Notes: generated by a model not told the origin, from the letters alone. 64,000 nucleotides of DNA from Salinimicrobium marinum (GCF_014651535.1 NZ_BMXB01000009.1:1-64000); one strand, 5' to 3'; shown: positions 1-10,856, counted from the first letter of the stretch. Numbers and translations: made by a program.

Positions 1-32
1 TACTGCATCCAGTGGGAGAGTATGTCGCCGCC
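1..32 (+). rRNA. rrf: 5S ribosomal RNA, 3' end (partial)
   Basis: The first 32 bases, with GGGAGAGTATGTCG followed by CCGCC, match the conserved 3' strand of bacterial 5S rRNA (helix with the GGGAGAGTA core). It is cut by the left window edge, so the rest of an rRNA operon should lie upstream. It is followed directly by a T run and then a strong hairpin terminator, as expected at the end of an rrn operon. Identification rests on the conserved 3' end only. Confidence 0.85.
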
Positions 33-41
33 TTTTTTTAG

Positions 42-78
42 AACCCTTCATCATGTATTTGATGAAGGGTTTTTTTTT
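42..78 (+). terminator. rho-independent terminator of the rRNA operon
   Basis: A perfect 12-bp inverted repeat (AACCCTTCATCA / TGATGAAGGGTT) with a 6-nt loop, followed by a long T run. It lies 10 nt after the 5S rRNA end and in the same direction. Confidence 0.9.
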
Positions 79-215
79 GTAGTAAAACCAGCCCGGCCTG
101 CAGGTGCCCCTGCTCAAGGAGGGGAAGTCCTTTGAATAGAAGTAGTACGAGTGGCATTGAGCTTTAAATGGTTTTAGTCTAATGGTTTTTAGTCTTTTCT
201 TACATCACCATAAAT

Positions 216-244
216 AAAAAAGCAGCCCATAGGAGGCTGCTTTT
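216..244 (-). terminator. terminator of the gltBD operon
   Basis: Inverted repeat AAGCAGCC / GGCTGCTT with a short loop, 18 nt beyond the gltD stop. On the minus strand it is followed by a T-rich tract. The plus side also has a short T run, so it may work in both directions. Confidence 0.8.
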
Positions 245-261
245 CTAATTAGGTGATCTAA

Positions 262-1719
262 CTATGCCGCCGGTAGATCTCCTTTTCCTTTAGTGGGTAA
301 TGCGGTTTTCCCCATTAAATATTTATCAACTTTTCTAGCGGCTTCCCGTCCTTCAGAGATGGCCCAGACGATTAAAGACTGTCCCCTACGCATATCACCT
401 GCAGCAAAAATGTTTGGAACATTGGTCTGGTATTTATCAGCCTTTATATTTGTTCTTGTATCGACTTCAAGACCTAATTGCTGACTCAAGGTATTTTCTG
501 GTCCGGTGAAACCCAGGGCTAATAAAGCCATTTCACATGGCCATTCTTTTTCTGTTCCGGGGACTTCCTGTAGCTTTGGTGCTCTTCCTTCTGTTTTGAC
601 CCACTCCACATCAATAGTTTCAAGCGCCTTTAAATGGCCATGATCGTCGGTAATAAATTTTCTGGTGGCTATACTCCAATTTCGTTCTACTCCCTCTTCA
701 TGGGAAGAAGTTGTTTTTAATGTAAAGCTCCAGTATGGCCAAGGATTTTCAACTGTCCGGGAAGTGGAGGGCATCGGCATTATTTCGAAATTTGTCACAG
801 ATTTAGCGCCATGTCTGTTAGAGGTTCCCACACAATCAGATCCTGTGTCGCCACCTCCTATAACAATTACATGTTTACCTTCGGCCGAATATTCTTCTGT
901 TGGTTCAGCAATACCATCGACCACCTCATTATTTTTCTTAAGAAAATTCATTGCCTGGACTACTCCTTTTGCGTCTGCCCCCGGTATTGGTAGTGATCTT
1001 TTTTCGGTGGCACCACCACAAAGCACAATGGCATCAAACTCTTCCAGCTTTTCTACGGAATAATTTATTCCTACGTTTGTTTCCGTTTGAAATTTAATTC
1101 CTTCTTCTTCCAGAACCGCCAGTCTCCGGTCAATGATTTTCTTTTCTAGCTTAAAATCCGGGATTCCATATCTTAGCAGACCCCCAATTTTCTTATCTCT
1201 TTCCAAGACAGTCACTGTATGCCCGGCCCTGTTCAATTGCTGAGCTGCAGCTAGTCCTGCAGGACCAGAACCTACCACGGCAACCGTTTTTCCGGTGCGG
1301 TGTGCAGGCGGATCTGGCTTTATCCAGCCTTCCTGAAAACCTCTTTCCGGAATATACTTTTCAATAAGTTCAATGGATACGGGAGGTTTTATAATACCTA
1401 ATACACAAGCAGATTCACATGGTGCAGGACATAACCTTCCGGTGAACTCGGGGAAATTGTTTGTGGAATGTAAAATTTTCAGGGCCTTTTGCCACTCATT
1501 TTTATATACGGCATCATTAAAGTCGGGAATAAGATTGCCAAGCGGACATCCACTGTGGCAAAATGGAATTCCGCAGTCCATACATCGTGCTCCCTGCTCA
1601 TTTAATTCTTCATTGCTGAGTTCTTTGCTAAACTCACTGTAATTTTTCACTCTTTCCGGAACAGCAATGGTGTCTTCCTCTCTGCGTTCATATTTCAGAA
1701 ATCCTCTTAATTTATCCAT
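262..1719 (-). CDS. gltD: glutamate synthase small (beta) subunit
   Basis: NAD(P)H-oxidising subunit of glutamate synthase; it passes electrons from NAD(P)H through FAD to the large subunit for making glutamate from 2-oxoglutarate and glutamine. The 485 residues are the usual GltD length. The N-terminal third carries the two cysteine clusters for 4Fe-4S centres (CMDCGIPFCHSGC near residues 47-59 and CPAPCESAC near 97-105). A first Rossmann motif (VVGSGPAGLAAA, about residue 148) binds FAD and a second (VIGGGDTGSDC, about 288) binds the pyridine nucleotide. The C-terminal IFAAGDMRRGQSL is the typical FAD-closing motif. The gene begins 2 nt after the gltB stop, so the two are co-transcribed and probably translationally coupled. 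Confidence 0.96.
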   Translation of the reverse strand: MDKLRGFLKYERREEDTIAVPERVKNYSEFSKELSNEELNEQGARCMDCGIPFCHSGCPLGNLIPDFNDAVYKNEWQKALKILHSTNNFPEFTGRLCPAPCESACVLGIIKPPVSIELIEKYIPERGFQEGWIKPDPPAHRTGKTVAVVGSGPAGLAAAQQLNRAGHTVTVLERDKKIGGLLRYGIPDFKLEKKIIDRRLAVLEEEGIKFQTETNVGINYSVEKLEEFDAIVLCGGATEKRSLPIPGADAKGVVQAMNFLKKNNEVVDGIAEPTEEYSAEGKHVIVIGGGDTGSDCVGTSNRHGAKSVTNFEIMPMPSTSRTVENPWPYWSFTLKTTSSHEEGVERNWSIATRKFITDDHGHLKALETIDVEWVKTEGRAPKLQEVPGTEKEWPCEMALLALGFTGPENTLSQQLGLEVDTRTNIKADKYQTNVPNIFAAGDMRRGQSLIVWAISEGREAARKVDKYLMGKTALPTKGKGDLPAA

Positions 1720-1721
1720 TT

Positions 1722-4700
1722 TTATGCTGTTTTTAATTCTACTTCTTCTTTTGCCATTCTTTCTTCTTCCAGTATTTTTAATGCTTTTTTATATTCAGTA
1801 GGCATAATCTTCATGAAATTTCCTGATGTCACCTCCCAGTTTTTAAGGATCTCCCTGGCCACATCACTTTCGGTATAAAGGAGATGGTTTTTAATTAATT
1901 TCTTCAATTCGTCTTTGTCATGTTGTGAAGGATCTTCAAAGCCTATCATTTCCATATTGAAATTGTGCATGTCTATATTTTTTTCAGGATTATAGATATA
2001 CGCGATTCCGCCACTCATTCCTGCAGCAAAATTTCTTCCTATTGTTCCTAAAATGACTGCCACACCACCGGTCATATATTCACAGCCGTGATCCCCAATT
2101 CCTTCAATAACTGCTTTAGCTCCTGAATTCCTCACGCAAAAACGTTCACCACCTATACCATTGATATAGGCTTCGCCATTGGTGGCGCCATATAGTGCCA
2201 CATTTCCAATGATTACATTTTCATTGGATTTAAAAGTCGCTTCTTTAGGTTTTCTGACGGTTAGAGTAGCTCCACTAAGACCTTTTCCGAAGTAATCATT
2301 AGTATTGCCTTCCACATTTAAGGTGAGTCCCTTTGTGGCAAAAGCACCAAAGCTCTGGCCAGCAGATCCTGAAAAATTTAAGGTTAAAGTATTCTTCGGA
2401 AGACCTTTTGCTCCGTGAATCTTTGTGATCTCGTTGCTTAGAACAGCTCCAGTGGTCCTGTTAATATTATTGATAGGGAAATTCAGTACCATTTTTTCCT
2501 TTCTATAAATGGCTGGATGTGCCCTTCTCAAAATCTCAAAATCAAGCACATCGTCTAACTTATGATCCTGCTTCGCCGTATTGTAAAGTGGCATATCCTT
2601 ATCAATATTCGGTTTGTAGAGGATGTTCGAAAGATCCAGCCCCTGTGCTTTATAGTGTTTTATAGCCTTGTTCATATCAAGTTTCTGACTTTGCCCCACC
2701 ATTTCATTAATGGTTCGGTAGCCAAGATCGGCCATGATCTGCCTTAATTCCTGTGCTACGAAATACATGAAATTGATCACATGCTCTGGTGTTCCCTTGA
2801 AATTTTTTCGTAATTCCGGATCCTGTGTTGCGATGCCTACAGGACAAGTGTTAAGATGGCAGGCACGCATCATAATACAGCCCGAAGCCACCAACGGAGC
2901 GGTAGAGAATCCGAATTCTTCGGCTCCCAGTAAACAAGCAATAGCGACGTCTCTACCAGTTTTTAGCTGTCCGTCACATTCTACAACAATCCTGCTTCTA
3001 AGGTCGTTTAAAAGCAAGGTTTGTTGCACTTCTGCGATTCCCAGTTCCCAAGGAAGACCTGCATGTCGTAAGGAAGTTAAAGGAGATGCTCCCGTACCTC
3101 CATCATAACCCGATACCAGTACTACATCGGCTTTTGCTTTTGCGACACCGGCAGCAATGGTTCCGACACCTATTTTTGATACAAGTTTTACATTGATCCT
3201 GGCTTCTCGGTTCGCATTCTTCAAATCGAAAATTAACTGGGCAAGATCTTCAATAGAATAAATGTCGTGGTGTGGTGGTGGTGAAATTAATCCGACATAA
3301 GGGGTTGAATTTCTGGTTTTAGCAATATCCGGATTTACTTTTGGACCCGGTAACTGTCCTCCCTCTCCCGGTTTTGCCCCCTGAGCCATTTTTATTTGTA
3401 TCTCCTGGGCATTGGTAAGATAATCTATGGAGACGCCAAATCTTCCAGAAGCCACCTGCTTGATAGCAGAATTCCGCCAGTTTCCGTCCGTGCTTTTGTG
3501 AAATCTTGAGGGATCTTCACCGCCTTCACCCGAATTGCTTTTACCCTGCATCCTGTTCATGGCAATTGCCAGATTTTCGTGGGCCTCTTTACTTATGGAA
3601 CCAAAGGACATGGCACCCGTTTTAAACCTTTTTACGATCTCTGTCCAGGGTTCTACTTCTTCTACAGGAATAGGATTAAGATCTCGGAACCTGAACATTC
3701 CTCGTAAGGTCATTAAATTCTTACTCTGCTCATTTATAAACTGAGAATATTCTTCATAGCTTTTCGGGTTGTTCTGTTTGACAGCCTGCTGAAGTTTGGC
3801 AATGCTCGCGGGATTGAACATATGCCGTTCTCCGTTTCTTCTCCAGCGGTAATCTCCTCCAATTTCCAGTTCCAGATCTGTACCTGTTTCCGATGGTTTA
3901 AAAGCTTTCTTGTATCTCTCCTGAATTTCTTTTTCTATTTCGTATAATCCAATACCTTCTATTCTTGTGGGGGTATTGCAGAAATGTTTGTCCACGAATT
4001 TCTGATTTAGCCCAAGAATCTCAAAGATCTGGGCACCTCGATAGGAGTGAAGGGTAGAAATTCCTATTTTATTCATGATCTTGATGATCCCTTTTCCTAT
4101 TGCAGTATTAAAATTTTCTACGGCCTCTTCAGGATCTCCTACAGGGATTTCTTTTTCTACCACCAGGTTATGAATAATCTCGTTCACCATGTATGGATTA
4201 ATAGCGCTAGCACCATATCCAAACAGAAGTGCAAAATGATGGGGTTCCCTGGGTTCGGCAGATTCGATGACAATCCCAAAAGAAGACCTTCTGTTGTGCT
4301 TTTTCACCATATGGTGAACGAATGAACAGGCCAGCAATGACGGAATTGGAGCTAGCTCCGGATTCACATTTCTGTCTGACAGGATGATGATATTACAGCC
4401 ACTGTCTACCGCTGCGGTGATTTCCAGGATCATTTCATCCAGGCGGGTTTCCAATCCATTCAGGCCTTTGTCGGCTTCATATAGTATGGAGATCGATGCT
4501 GCTTTAAAGCCCGGCTCATCAATGTATTTTATCTTGTCAAGATCTTCATTGGAAATCACCGGATTCTGAATCCTTAGCTTTTTGCACTGCTCAGGAATTA
4601 TATCAAAAAGATTTCTGTCTTCCCCAATAGCAAGGCTTATATCTGTAACAATTTCTTCCCTGATGCCGTCCAGGGGTGGATTCGTCACCTGGGCGAACAG

Positions 4701-6251
4701 CTGTTTAAAGTAATTGAAGAGTAATTGCGGTTTGTCTGAAAGAACAGCTAAAGGTGTATCTGTTCCCATGGAACCGGTAGCTTCCTTTGCCAGGGTAGCC
4801 ATGGGGCTAATAATGGTTTTGATATCTTCAATAGTATAGCCAAAGAGCTTTTGGCGGGTAAGAAAATCCACTTTTTCTATAGGAGTGCGGTTTCCCGTAT
4901 ATGGCACATCTGCCAGCTGAAGTAAATGTTCATCCAGCCAATTCTGGTAAGGCCTTTCGGTAACAATTTTTCTTTTTACTTCTTCATCTCCAATTATTCT
5001 CCCCTCATTCATATCTACCAGGAACATTCTTCCCGGTTCCAAGCGGCCGTGCAGCTCCACATTTTCAGGTGCTATATCCATAACCCCTGTTTCTGAAGCC
5101 ATCACCACATAGCCATCTTTTGTAAGGGTGTATCTTGAAGGACGAAGTCCATTTCTGTCGAGTAAGGCACCTATATATTTCCCATCGGTAAATGGGATAG
5201 AAGCAGGGCCATCCCAGGGCTCCATGATGCAGGAATTGTATTCATAGAAAGCTTTTTTTTCTTCTGCCATGGAAGGATTTTTCTCCCAGGCTTCGGGGAC
5301 CATCATCATCATTGCTTCAGGTAAGGATCTGCCTGTTTGTACCAGAAGCTCCAGTACAGTATCCATGGAAGCAGAATCTGATTTGCCTTCGGAAGTAATT
5401 GGTAAAATTTCTTTTATATTCTCATCTCCGAAAAGCTCACTTTTGAAAAGTTCTTCCCGTGCTTTCATTCTGCTTAAGTTTCCGCGAAGTGTATTAATCT
5501 CACCATTATGGCACATGTACCTGAAGGGTTGCGCCAAATCCCAGCTAGGAAAAGTATTTGTGGAAAAACGCTGATGCACCAAGGCAAGCTTGGTCACTAC
5601 TTCTGGATCATTCAAATCAGGATAGTAGACATTAATATCCTGAGGCATTAAAAGACCTTTGTAAATAATGGTATTGGTAGATAAACTGGTAAGGTAGAAA
5701 GTGGATGCTTCAGAAAGTCCGGAATTCTCTATTCTGTGTTCGGCAATTTTTCGGGAAGTGAAGAGCCTGGCGCTGAATTCCCTGTCCGAAATCTCTTTTT
5801 CTCCTTTCCCAATGAAGATTTGTTGCACATTGGGTTCGGTTAATGCAGCAATGCTTCCAAGGCAGGTTTTATCTACAGGAACTTCCCTCCAGCCAATAAT
5901 TTGGAGCTGCTGTTTATTAATTTCTTCTTCAAATATTTCCTTACAGATGTTGCGCTGGTTTGAGGAAGGTGGAAAGAAGACCATTCCTACTGCATATTCC
6001 TGAAATTCGGGTAGTTCAAAGCTGCATTTCTTCCTGAAAAAATCATGAGGAATTTCAATCAGAATTCCTGCTCCATCTCCTGTTCTTCCATCTGCACTAA
6101 CAGCGCCACGGTGTTCCAGTCTTATTAATATATCTAGCGCCTTGTGAATAATATCATTTGTACGCTTTCCTTCTAAATTACAAATAAATCCGGCGCCACA
6201 GTTGTCACGTTCAAATTCGGGCGAATAAAGCCCTTGCTTTCCTGGTTTCAT
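1722..6251 (-). CDS. gltB: glutamate synthase large (alpha) subunit
   Basis: Catalytic subunit of glutamate synthase: it hydrolyses glutamine and transfers the ammonia to 2-oxoglutarate. At 1509 residues it has the full bacterial length. Cys18 in DNCGAGF is the expected N-terminal nucleophile of the class II glutaminase domain after removal of a 17-residue propeptide. The central and FMN domains follow ([38 protein letters not shown]). [12 protein letters not shown] is the 3Fe-4S ligand set, and the C-terminal GXGXG beta-helix contains glycine-rich repeats. It is first gene of gltBD. A weak TATATTTT box lies about 28 nt upstream of the ATG on the minus strand (6280-6287). Confidence 0.97.
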   Translation of the reverse strand: MKPGKQGLYSPEFERDNCGAGFICNLEGKRTNDIIHKALDILIRLEHRGAVSADGRTGDGAGILIEIPHDFFRKKCSFELPEFQEYAVGMVFFPPSSNQRNICKEIFEEEINKQQLQIIGWREVPVDKTCLGSIAALTEPNVQQIFIGKGEKEISDREFSARLFTSRKIAEHRIENSGLSEASTFYLTSLSTNTIIYKGLLMPQDINVYYPDLNDPEVVTKLALVHQRFSTNTFPSWDLAQPFRYMCHNGEINTLRGNLSRMKAREELFKSELFGDENIKEILPITSEGKSDSASMDTVLELLVQTGRSLPEAMMMMVPEAWEKNPSMAEEKKAFYEYNSCIMEPWDGPASIPFTDGKYIGALLDRNGLRPSRYTLTKDGYVVMASETGVMDIAPENVELHGRLEPGRMFLVDMNEGRIIGDEEVKRKIVTERPYQNWLDEHLLQLADVPYTGNRTPIEKVDFLTRQKLFGYTIEDIKTIISPMATLAKEATGSMGTDTPLAVLSDKPQLLFNYFKQLFAQVTNPPLDGIREEIVTDISLAIGEDRNLFDIIPEQCKKLRIQNPVISNEDLDKIKYIDEPGFKAASISILYEADKGLNGLETRLDEMILEITAAVDSGCNIIILSDRNVNPELAPIPSLLACSFVHHMVKKHNRRSSFGIVIESAEPREPHHFALLFGYGASAINPYMVNEIIHNLVVEKEIPVGDPEEAVENFNTAIGKGIIKIMNKIGISTLHSYRGAQIFEILGLNQKFVDKHFCNTPTRIEGIGLYEIEKEIQERYKKAFKPSETGTDLELEIGGDYRWRRNGERHMFNPASIAKLQQAVKQNNPKSYEEYSQFINEQSKNLMTLRGMFRFRDLNPIPVEEVEPWTEIVKRFKTGAMSFGSISKEAHENLAIAMNRMQGKSNSGEGGEDPSRFHKSTDGNWRNSAIKQVASGRFGVSIDYLTNAQEIQIKMAQGAKPGEGGQLPGPKVNPDIAKTRNSTPYVGLISPPPHHDIYSIEDLAQLIFDLKNANREARINVKLVSKIGVGTIAAGVAKAKADVVLVSGYDGGTGASPLTSLRHAGLPWELGIAEVQQTLLLNDLRSRIVVECDGQLKTGRDVAIACLLGAEEFGFSTAPLVASGCIMMRACHLNTCPVGIATQDPELRKNFKGTPEHVINFMYFVAQELRQIMADLGYRTINEMVGQSQKLDMNKAIKHYKAQGLDLSNILYKPNIDKDMPLYNTAKQDHKLDDVLDFEILRRAHPAIYRKEKMVLNFPINNINRTTGAVLSNEITKIHGAKGLPKNTLTLNFSGSAGQSFGAFATKGLTLNVEGNTNDYFGKGLSGATLTVRKPKEATFKSNENVIIGNVALYGATNGEAYINGIGGERFCVRNSGAKAVIEGIGDHGCEYMTGGVAVILGTIGRNFAAGMSGGIAYIYNPEKNIDMHNFNMEMIGFEDPSQHDKDELKKLIKNHLLYTESDVAREILKNWEVTSGNFMKIMPTEYKKALKILEEERMAKEEVELKTA

Positions 6252-6427
6252 ATATCTTTCTGCTTATATTATTTTCACTAAAATATAACATTCTATGTAT
6301 AATACGAAGCATAACCTTTGTTTCATAGGAAGAAATGCAATACTATTATTTATTTTGCGCTAAATTCATATATTCGGAATTGTAAGGCTTCAGATTACGA
6401 ATCTTTCAGCAGCAGTTATGACAAATA

Positions 6428-6456
6428 AAAAGCCCGACTTGAAAAAATCGGGCTTG
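6428..6456 (-). terminator. terminator after the acyl-CoA dehydrogenase
   Basis: Inverted repeat AAGCCCGA / TCGGGCTT flanking a 10-nt loop, followed on the minus strand by a T-rich tract. It lies 24 nt downstream of the acyl-CoA dehydrogenase stop and separates it from gltB. The rest of the 6252-6479 gap holds no gene. Confidence 0.8.
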
Positions 6457-6479
6457 GAAAAATATATTTTATGTTTTCT

Positions 6480-7622
6480 TTAATCCTTAAGAATGCTTCT
6501 TGAAATTACTATTTTTTGAATTTCTGAAGTTCCTTCGTAGATCTGGGTTATTTTTGCATCCCGCATCAATCTTTCTACATGATATTCTTTTACATAACCA
6601 TTTCCTCCATGTACCTGGACGGCTTCAATTGTGACATCCATGGCAGTTTTGGAAGCAAATAACTTCGCCATTGCGCCCGAAAGATCATAGTTCTCACCAT
6701 TGTCTTTATCGCAGGCGGCTTTCATTACCAGGTGTCGGGCTGCTTCGATAGAAGTATGCATGTCGGCCAGTTTAAAGGCAATCGCCTGGTGGTTCATAAT
6801 CTCGGTGCCAAAAGCTTTTCTTACTTTAGAATATTCTTTGGCCAGTTCGTAAGCACCTGCTGCGATCCCCAGGGCCTGTGCGGCAATTCCAATACGTCCT
6901 CCGGAAAGGGTTTTCATGGCAAATTTAAATCCGAAGCCATCTTCACCTATCCTGTTTTCTTTTGGAACTTTCACATCGTTGAACATTAAAGAATGTGTAT
7001 CACTTCCTCTAATCCCCAGTTTTTGCTCTTTTGGTCCTATATCAAAACCTTTCCAGCCCTTTTCTATAATAAAAGCATTGATGCCGCGGTGTTTTTTCTC
7101 CACATCTGTTTGGGCAATTACAATATAGAAATCTGCAGTACTTCCGTTAGTAATCCAGTTTTTGGTTCCGTTAAGGAGGTAGTGGTCTCCTTTATCGATT
7201 GCGGTAGTTCTCTGAGAAGTAGCATCGCTTCCGGCTTCCGGCTCAGAAAGACAAAAGGCTCCAATAGATTCGCCGGTGGTGAGTTTTGATAAAAACTTCT
7301 TTTTTTGCTCTTCGTTTCCGTAGGTGTCGAGTCCCCAGCAAACCAGCGAGTTGTTCACAGACATTACCACCGAGGCCGATGCATCGATTTTTGAAATCTC
7401 TTCCATGGCAAGAACATACGCAACCGTATCCATACCGCCGCCGCCATATTCCGGTGAAGCCATCATTCCAAGGAAACCAAGTTCCCCCATTTTTTTTACC
7501 TGTTCTTTAGGAAATTCCTGTTTTTCGTCCCTTTCTATTACTCCCGGCAGCAATTCATTCTTTGCGAAGTCACGTGCTGCTTCCTTTATCATTAAGTGCT
7601 CTTCTGTTAGCTTGAAATCCAT
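6480..7622 (-). CDS. acyl-CoA dehydrogenase (short/branched-chain type)
   Basis: FAD flavoenzyme that makes the alpha-beta double bond in acyl-CoA during fatty-acid or branched-chain amino-acid breakdown, passing electrons to ETF. The 380 residues are standard for the family. Visible motifs are the flavin/substrate loop GAFCLSEPEAGSDA, WITNGS, the CoA-side motif RKAFG, the dimer motif QVHGGNGY, and the C-terminal IYEGTSEIQ that holds the catalytic glutamate of the short-chain and isovaleryl/butyryl type. Exact chain specificity cannot be read from sequence. It is a single-gene unit with its own promoter and terminator, divergent from anmK. Confidence 0.93.
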   Translation of the reverse strand: MDFKLTEEHLMIKEAARDFAKNELLPGVIERDEKQEFPKEQVKKMGELGFLGMMASPEYGGGGMDTVAYVLAMEEISKIDASASVVMSVNNSLVCWGLDTYGNEEQKKKFLSKLTTGESIGAFCLSEPEAGSDATSQRTTAIDKGDHYLLNGTKNWITNGSTADFYIVIAQTDVEKKHRGINAFIIEKGWKGFDIGPKEQKLGIRGSDTHSLMFNDVKVPKENRIGEDGFGFKFAMKTLSGGRIGIAAQALGIAAGAYELAKEYSKVRKAFGTEIMNHQAIAFKLADMHTSIEAARHLVMKAACDKDNGENYDLSGAMAKLFASKTAMDVTIEAVQVHGGNGYVKEYHVERLMRDAKITQIYEGTSEIQKIVISRSILKD

Positions 7623-7659
7623 TAGGTCTTAAATTTTAAAAAATGTAAATTTTTGTGAT

Positions 7660-7690
7660 CAAAGATACCTTTTTGAAGGCATATTTTCAA
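7660..7690 (-). promoter_or_regulatory. promoter of the acyl-CoA dehydrogenase gene
   Basis: On the minus strand TATCTTTG (plus 7660-7667) is a perfect match to the Bacteroidota -7 box TAnnTTTG, with TTG 20 nt upstream (plus 7688-7690). It lies 37 nt before the start codon, in the 92-bp divergent gap shared with anmK. Confidence 0.65.
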
Positions 7691-7714
7691 TTAAGATTGG
7701 CTAATTTTACATTT

Positions 7715-8776
7715 ATGGAAAAAATACGATACGATGTGCTCGGGGTAATGTCCGGGACTTCTTTGGATGGTATTGACCTGGCTTTTATTCAATTTGAATT
7801 TAGAGATTCCTGGGAATATCAAATCATTACTGCCGATACGCTGGCATACCCAGCAGAGTGGCAAAAAAGGCTTTCTGAAGCTATTTCTTATAATGACCAG
7901 CAACTACATGAACTCGATGAGCAGTACACACAATTTTTGGCTGAAACCATTTCAGGTTTCCTGACAAAAAACAACATTAAGGAATTGGATGCTATTTGCA
8001 GTCATGGCCATACCATAAAACATGAACCTGAAAACGGATATACTCTTCAAATTGGCAACCTTCCGGAGCTTGCACAACTTACCGGGAGAAAAGTTGTTTG
8101 TAATTTCAGGGTTCAGGATGTAAAGCTGGGAGGGCAGGGAGCTCCGCTGGTACCTATAGGAGATGAACTACTTTTTCCGGCATATCAATACTGCCTCAAT
8201 CTTGGCGGTTTCGCAAATGTTTCTACGGTTTTAAATGGTCAAAGGGTGGCTTATGATATTTGCCCTGTGAATACGGTTCTGAATTTTCTAGCCGCGGAAC
8301 TCCATCTTGCCTACGATAGAAATGGAGAAATAGCCGCTTCAGGGACTACAGATAAAGCCCTTCTTCAGCAATTAAATGCGCTTGAGTTCTATTTTCAAAA
8401 ACCGCCAAAATCTTTAGGTATAGAGTGGGTGAATAAGCATATCTTTCCGATGCTTAATAATAAGGACAGTATTCCAACACTTTTAAATACCTATACGTTG
8501 CATGCGGCTATTCAGATTTCAGAAATGTTTGATAATAAACCTGCCTCAAAAGTTTTGGTGACCGGTGGGGGAGCCTTCAATGGATTCTTAATGGATCAAA
8601 TAAAGAAGAGGACAAAAAATGAGATTGTGATTCCGTCTCCAAAGGTGGTCAACTTTAAAGAGGCGTTGATTTTTGGCTTTTTGGGAGTATTGAGATTGAG
8701 AAACGAGGTGAATGTATTAAGTAGTGTTACGGGTGCTTCAAAAAACCATTCTTCCGGAAACATTTTCACTCCTTAA
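7715..8776 (+). CDS. anmK: anhydro-N-acetylmuramic acid kinase
   Basis: Phosphorylates and hydrolyses 1,6-anhydro-MurNAc to MurNAc-6-phosphate in cytoplasmic peptidoglycan recycling. The glycine-rich GVMSGTSLDGID at the N-terminus is the family signature; GQGAPLVPIGD, NLGGFANVS and VTGGGAFNG are further ATPase-fold motifs. I start at the ATG at 7715 (353 residues, family length) because an in-frame ATG 60 nt upstream adds an unsupported extension that would cover the likely promoter. A box TAATTTTA ends 5 nt before this ATG, so the mRNA may be leaderless. Together with mpl further right it points to active muropeptide recycling. Confidence 0.93.
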   Translation: MEKIRYDVLGVMSGTSLDGIDLAFIQFEFRDSWEYQIITADTLAYPAEWQKRLSEAISYNDQQLHELDEQYTQFLAETISGFLTKNNIKELDAICSHGHTIKHEPENGYTLQIGNLPELAQLTGRKVVCNFRVQDVKLGGQGAPLVPIGDELLFPAYQYCLNLGGFANVSTVLNGQRVAYDICPVNTVLNFLAAELHLAYDRNGEIAASGTTDKALLQQLNALEFYFQKPPKSLGIEWVNKHIFPMLNNKDSIPTLLNTYTLHAAIQISEMFDNKPASKVLVTGGGAFNGFLMDQIKKRTKNEIVIPSPKVVNFKEALIFGFLGVLRLRNEVNVLSSVTGASKNHSSGNIFTP

Positions 8777-8795
8777 AATATATTTTGATTTCAAC

Positions 8796-8823
8796 TTTCA
8801 CCATACATAGTTTTTTATATTTG
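8796..8823 (+). promoter_or_regulatory. promoter of the Glu/Leu/Phe/Val-type dehydrogenase
   Basis: TATATTTG at 8816-8823 is a perfect TAnnTTTG box ending 20 nt before the ATG. The -33 element is weak (TTTC, 16 nt upstream). Confidence 0.6.
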
Positions 8824-8843
8824 TGCAGCAATTAAAATAAATA

Positions 8844-10070
8844 ATGAAAGAATTACTGAATTTATATCAAGATAAAGATCCTGAATTAGTTTTTAACTGG
8901 AAAGACCCCGAAACCGAGGCAGAAGGCTGGACGGTTATTAATTCCCTGCGTGGTGGTGCAGCCGGCGGAGGAACCAGAATGAGACAGGGGTTGGATATGA
9001 ATGAAGTGTTGTCTCTTGCTAAAACCATGGAGGTGAAATTTACCGTTTCGGGGCCTGCCATTGGTGGAGCAAAATCCGGAATTAATTTTGATCCTAACGA
9101 CCCCCGCAAAAAAGGGGTTTTGGAGCGATGGTATAAAGCCGTTTCCCCGCTTCTGAAAAGTTACTACGGAACCGGAGGTGATCTGAACGTGGATGAGATC
9201 AATGAAGTAATTCCTATTACCGAAGATTGTGGTGTTTGGCATCCGCAGGAAGGGGTTTTTAACGGACATTTTCAACCTTCTGAAGCAGATAAGATCAACA
9301 GGATAGGTCAGTTAAGACAGGGTGTGATCAAGGTTCTGGAAAATGTGAATTATTCTCCCGATGTTTCCCGGAAATATACGGTAGCCGATATGATAACTGG
9401 TTATGGGGTAGCCGAGGCTGTAAAACAATATTACGAGATCTATGGTGGCGATGTCAAAGGAAAAAGAGCCATTGTTCAAGGATTTGGAAACGTAGGGTCT
9501 GCAGCAGCTTATTATCTGGCGCAAATGGGCGCGAAGATTGTTGGGATCATCGATAGAGCAGGAGGATTGATCAAAGAGGACGGATTCAGTTTTGAAGAAG
9601 TAAAAGATCTTTTTCTTAATAAAGAAGGAAACACGTTGAAAAGTGATCAAATGATTCCTTTTGCAGAGGTGAATGAAAAAATATGGACGCTGGAGGCCGA
9701 AATATTTGCTCCGTGTGCAGCTTCAAGGCTAATTACTAAAGATCAGATCACCAAAATGATCGAGACCAAACTTGAAGTGATCTCCTGTGGCGCAAATGTT
9801 CCTTTTGCCGACAAAGAAATTTTCTTTGGACCTATTATGGAATATACAGATGAACGGGTAAGTCTTATTCCCGACTTTATTTCCAACTGCGGAATGGCGC
9901 GTGTATTTGCATATTTCATGGAACGAAGGGTGCAAATGACAGATGAAGCTATTTTTAATGATACTTCTATAACTATAAAAAATGCCATTAGAAATACGTT
10001 TGATCACAACAGCAGCAAAACCAATATTAGCAGGACTGCATTTGAAATTGCGCTGAAACAATTGGTATAA
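8844..10070 (+). CDS. Glu/Leu/Phe/Val family amino-acid dehydrogenase
   Basis: NAD(P)-dependent oxidative deamination of an amino acid. At 408 residues it is close to glutamate and leucine dehydrogenases. The substrate lysine lies in GPAIGGAKSGI (about residue 75), the catalytic aspartate region is TGGDLNVDEINEV, and the Rossmann motif GFGNVGSAAA (about 212) binds the cofactor. The N-terminal region is shorter than in typical hexameric GDH, and the GGAAGGGTRMRQG loop resembles the leucine/phenylalanine branch, so the substrate is left open. It is a probable monocistronic gene with its own promoter, followed by an 83-nt gap before exbB. Confidence 0.85.
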   Translation: MKELLNLYQDKDPELVFNWKDPETEAEGWTVINSLRGGAAGGGTRMRQGLDMNEVLSLAKTMEVKFTVSGPAIGGAKSGINFDPNDPRKKGVLERWYKAVSPLLKSYYGTGGDLNVDEINEVIPITEDCGVWHPQEGVFNGHFQPSEADKINRIGQLRQGVIKVLENVNYSPDVSRKYTVADMITGYGVAEAVKQYYEIYGGDVKGKRAIVQGFGNVGSAAAYYLAQMGAKIVGIIDRAGGLIKEDGFSFEEVKDLFLNKEGNTLKSDQMIPFAEVNEKIWTLEAEIFAPCAASRLITKDQITKMIETKLEVISCGANVPFADKEIFFGPIMEYTDERVSLIPDFISNCGMARVFAYFMERRVQMTDEAIFNDTSITIKNAIRNTFDHNSSKTNISRTAFEIALKQLV

Positions 10071-10153
10071 TCAAAGATCCGTATCTTTTTGAAGACCAAG
10101 AAATACAATTAAAATAAGTTTACCACGTTTAAATAAAAAACCAAGAACTACAT

Positions 10154-10855
10154 ATGCTACATTTTTTTCAGGAGGATGGATTGGCAGAAAGCGCCCAGAC
10201 TGCAGAACCTATAGTCGAAGAAAAAACCCTCTCATTATTTGATCTTTTTTTAAGTGGCGGAATTGCAGGGCAGGTCATTATCGCCCTTCTTTTTATTATG
10301 CTCTTCGTGGCGGTGTATATTTATTTTGAACGCCTTTTTGCGATTAAAGCGGCTTCGGAAACCGACAGTAACTTTATGAACCAGATAAAGGACAGTGTAT
10401 TAAACGGAAATATAGAATCGGCAAGAATGAGATGTGCACAGGCAAATTCTCCTGTAGCCAGACTTACTGCCAAAGGTCTGGACCGTATTGGAAGTCCGCT
10501 GGAGGATATAAATACTGCCATAGAAAATGCGGGAAGGCTTGAAGTTTACAAACTTGAAAAGAATATTAGTATACTGGCGAGTATTGCCGGGGTAGGACCT
10601 ATGATAGGTTTCCTGGGAACGGTTATAGGAATGGTAATCGCTTTCCATGAGCTGGCCACCAGTAGTGGACAGGCAGAAATGGGAGCTTTGGCAGAAGGTA
10701 TTTATATTGCAATGACAACAACCGTTGCCGGATTAATTGTAGGGATCGTTGCTTATATAGGATACAACCACCTGGTAGTAAAAACCGATAAGGTAGTACA
10801 CCAAATGGAAGCCACAGCAGTAGATTTCCTTGACCTCTTAAACGAACCAGCATAA
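10154..10855 (+). CDS. exbB: ExbB/TolQ/MotA family proton channel
   Basis: Inner-membrane proton channel subunit that powers TonB-dependent transport. It has 233 residues with a hydrophobic segment near 38-58 and two more around 135-160 and 180-200. The conserved GVGPMIGFLGTVIGM and AMTTTVAGLIVGI segments are the TolQ/ExbB hallmark helices lining the channel. It heads an exbB-exbD-tonB cluster: the exbD ATG begins 1 nt after its stop. Assignment to ExbB rather than TolQ rests on the TonB-like gene that follows. Confidence 0.9.
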   Translation: MLHFFQEDGLAESAQTAEPIVEEKTLSLFDLFLSGGIAGQVIIALLFIMLFVAVYIYFERLFAIKAASETDSNFMNQIKDSVLNGNIESARMRCAQANSPVARLTAKGLDRIGSPLEDINTAIENAGRLEVYKLEKNISILASIAGVGPMIGFLGTVIGMVIAFHELATSSGQAEMGALAEGIYIAMTTTVAGLIVGIVAYIGYNHLVVKTDKVVHQMEATAVDFLDLLNEPA

Positions 10856-10856
10856 T

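Noticed and set aside
665-1063. Long ORF antisense to gltD
   Set aside because: It is a shadow of a strongly conserved gene; no independent coding signal.
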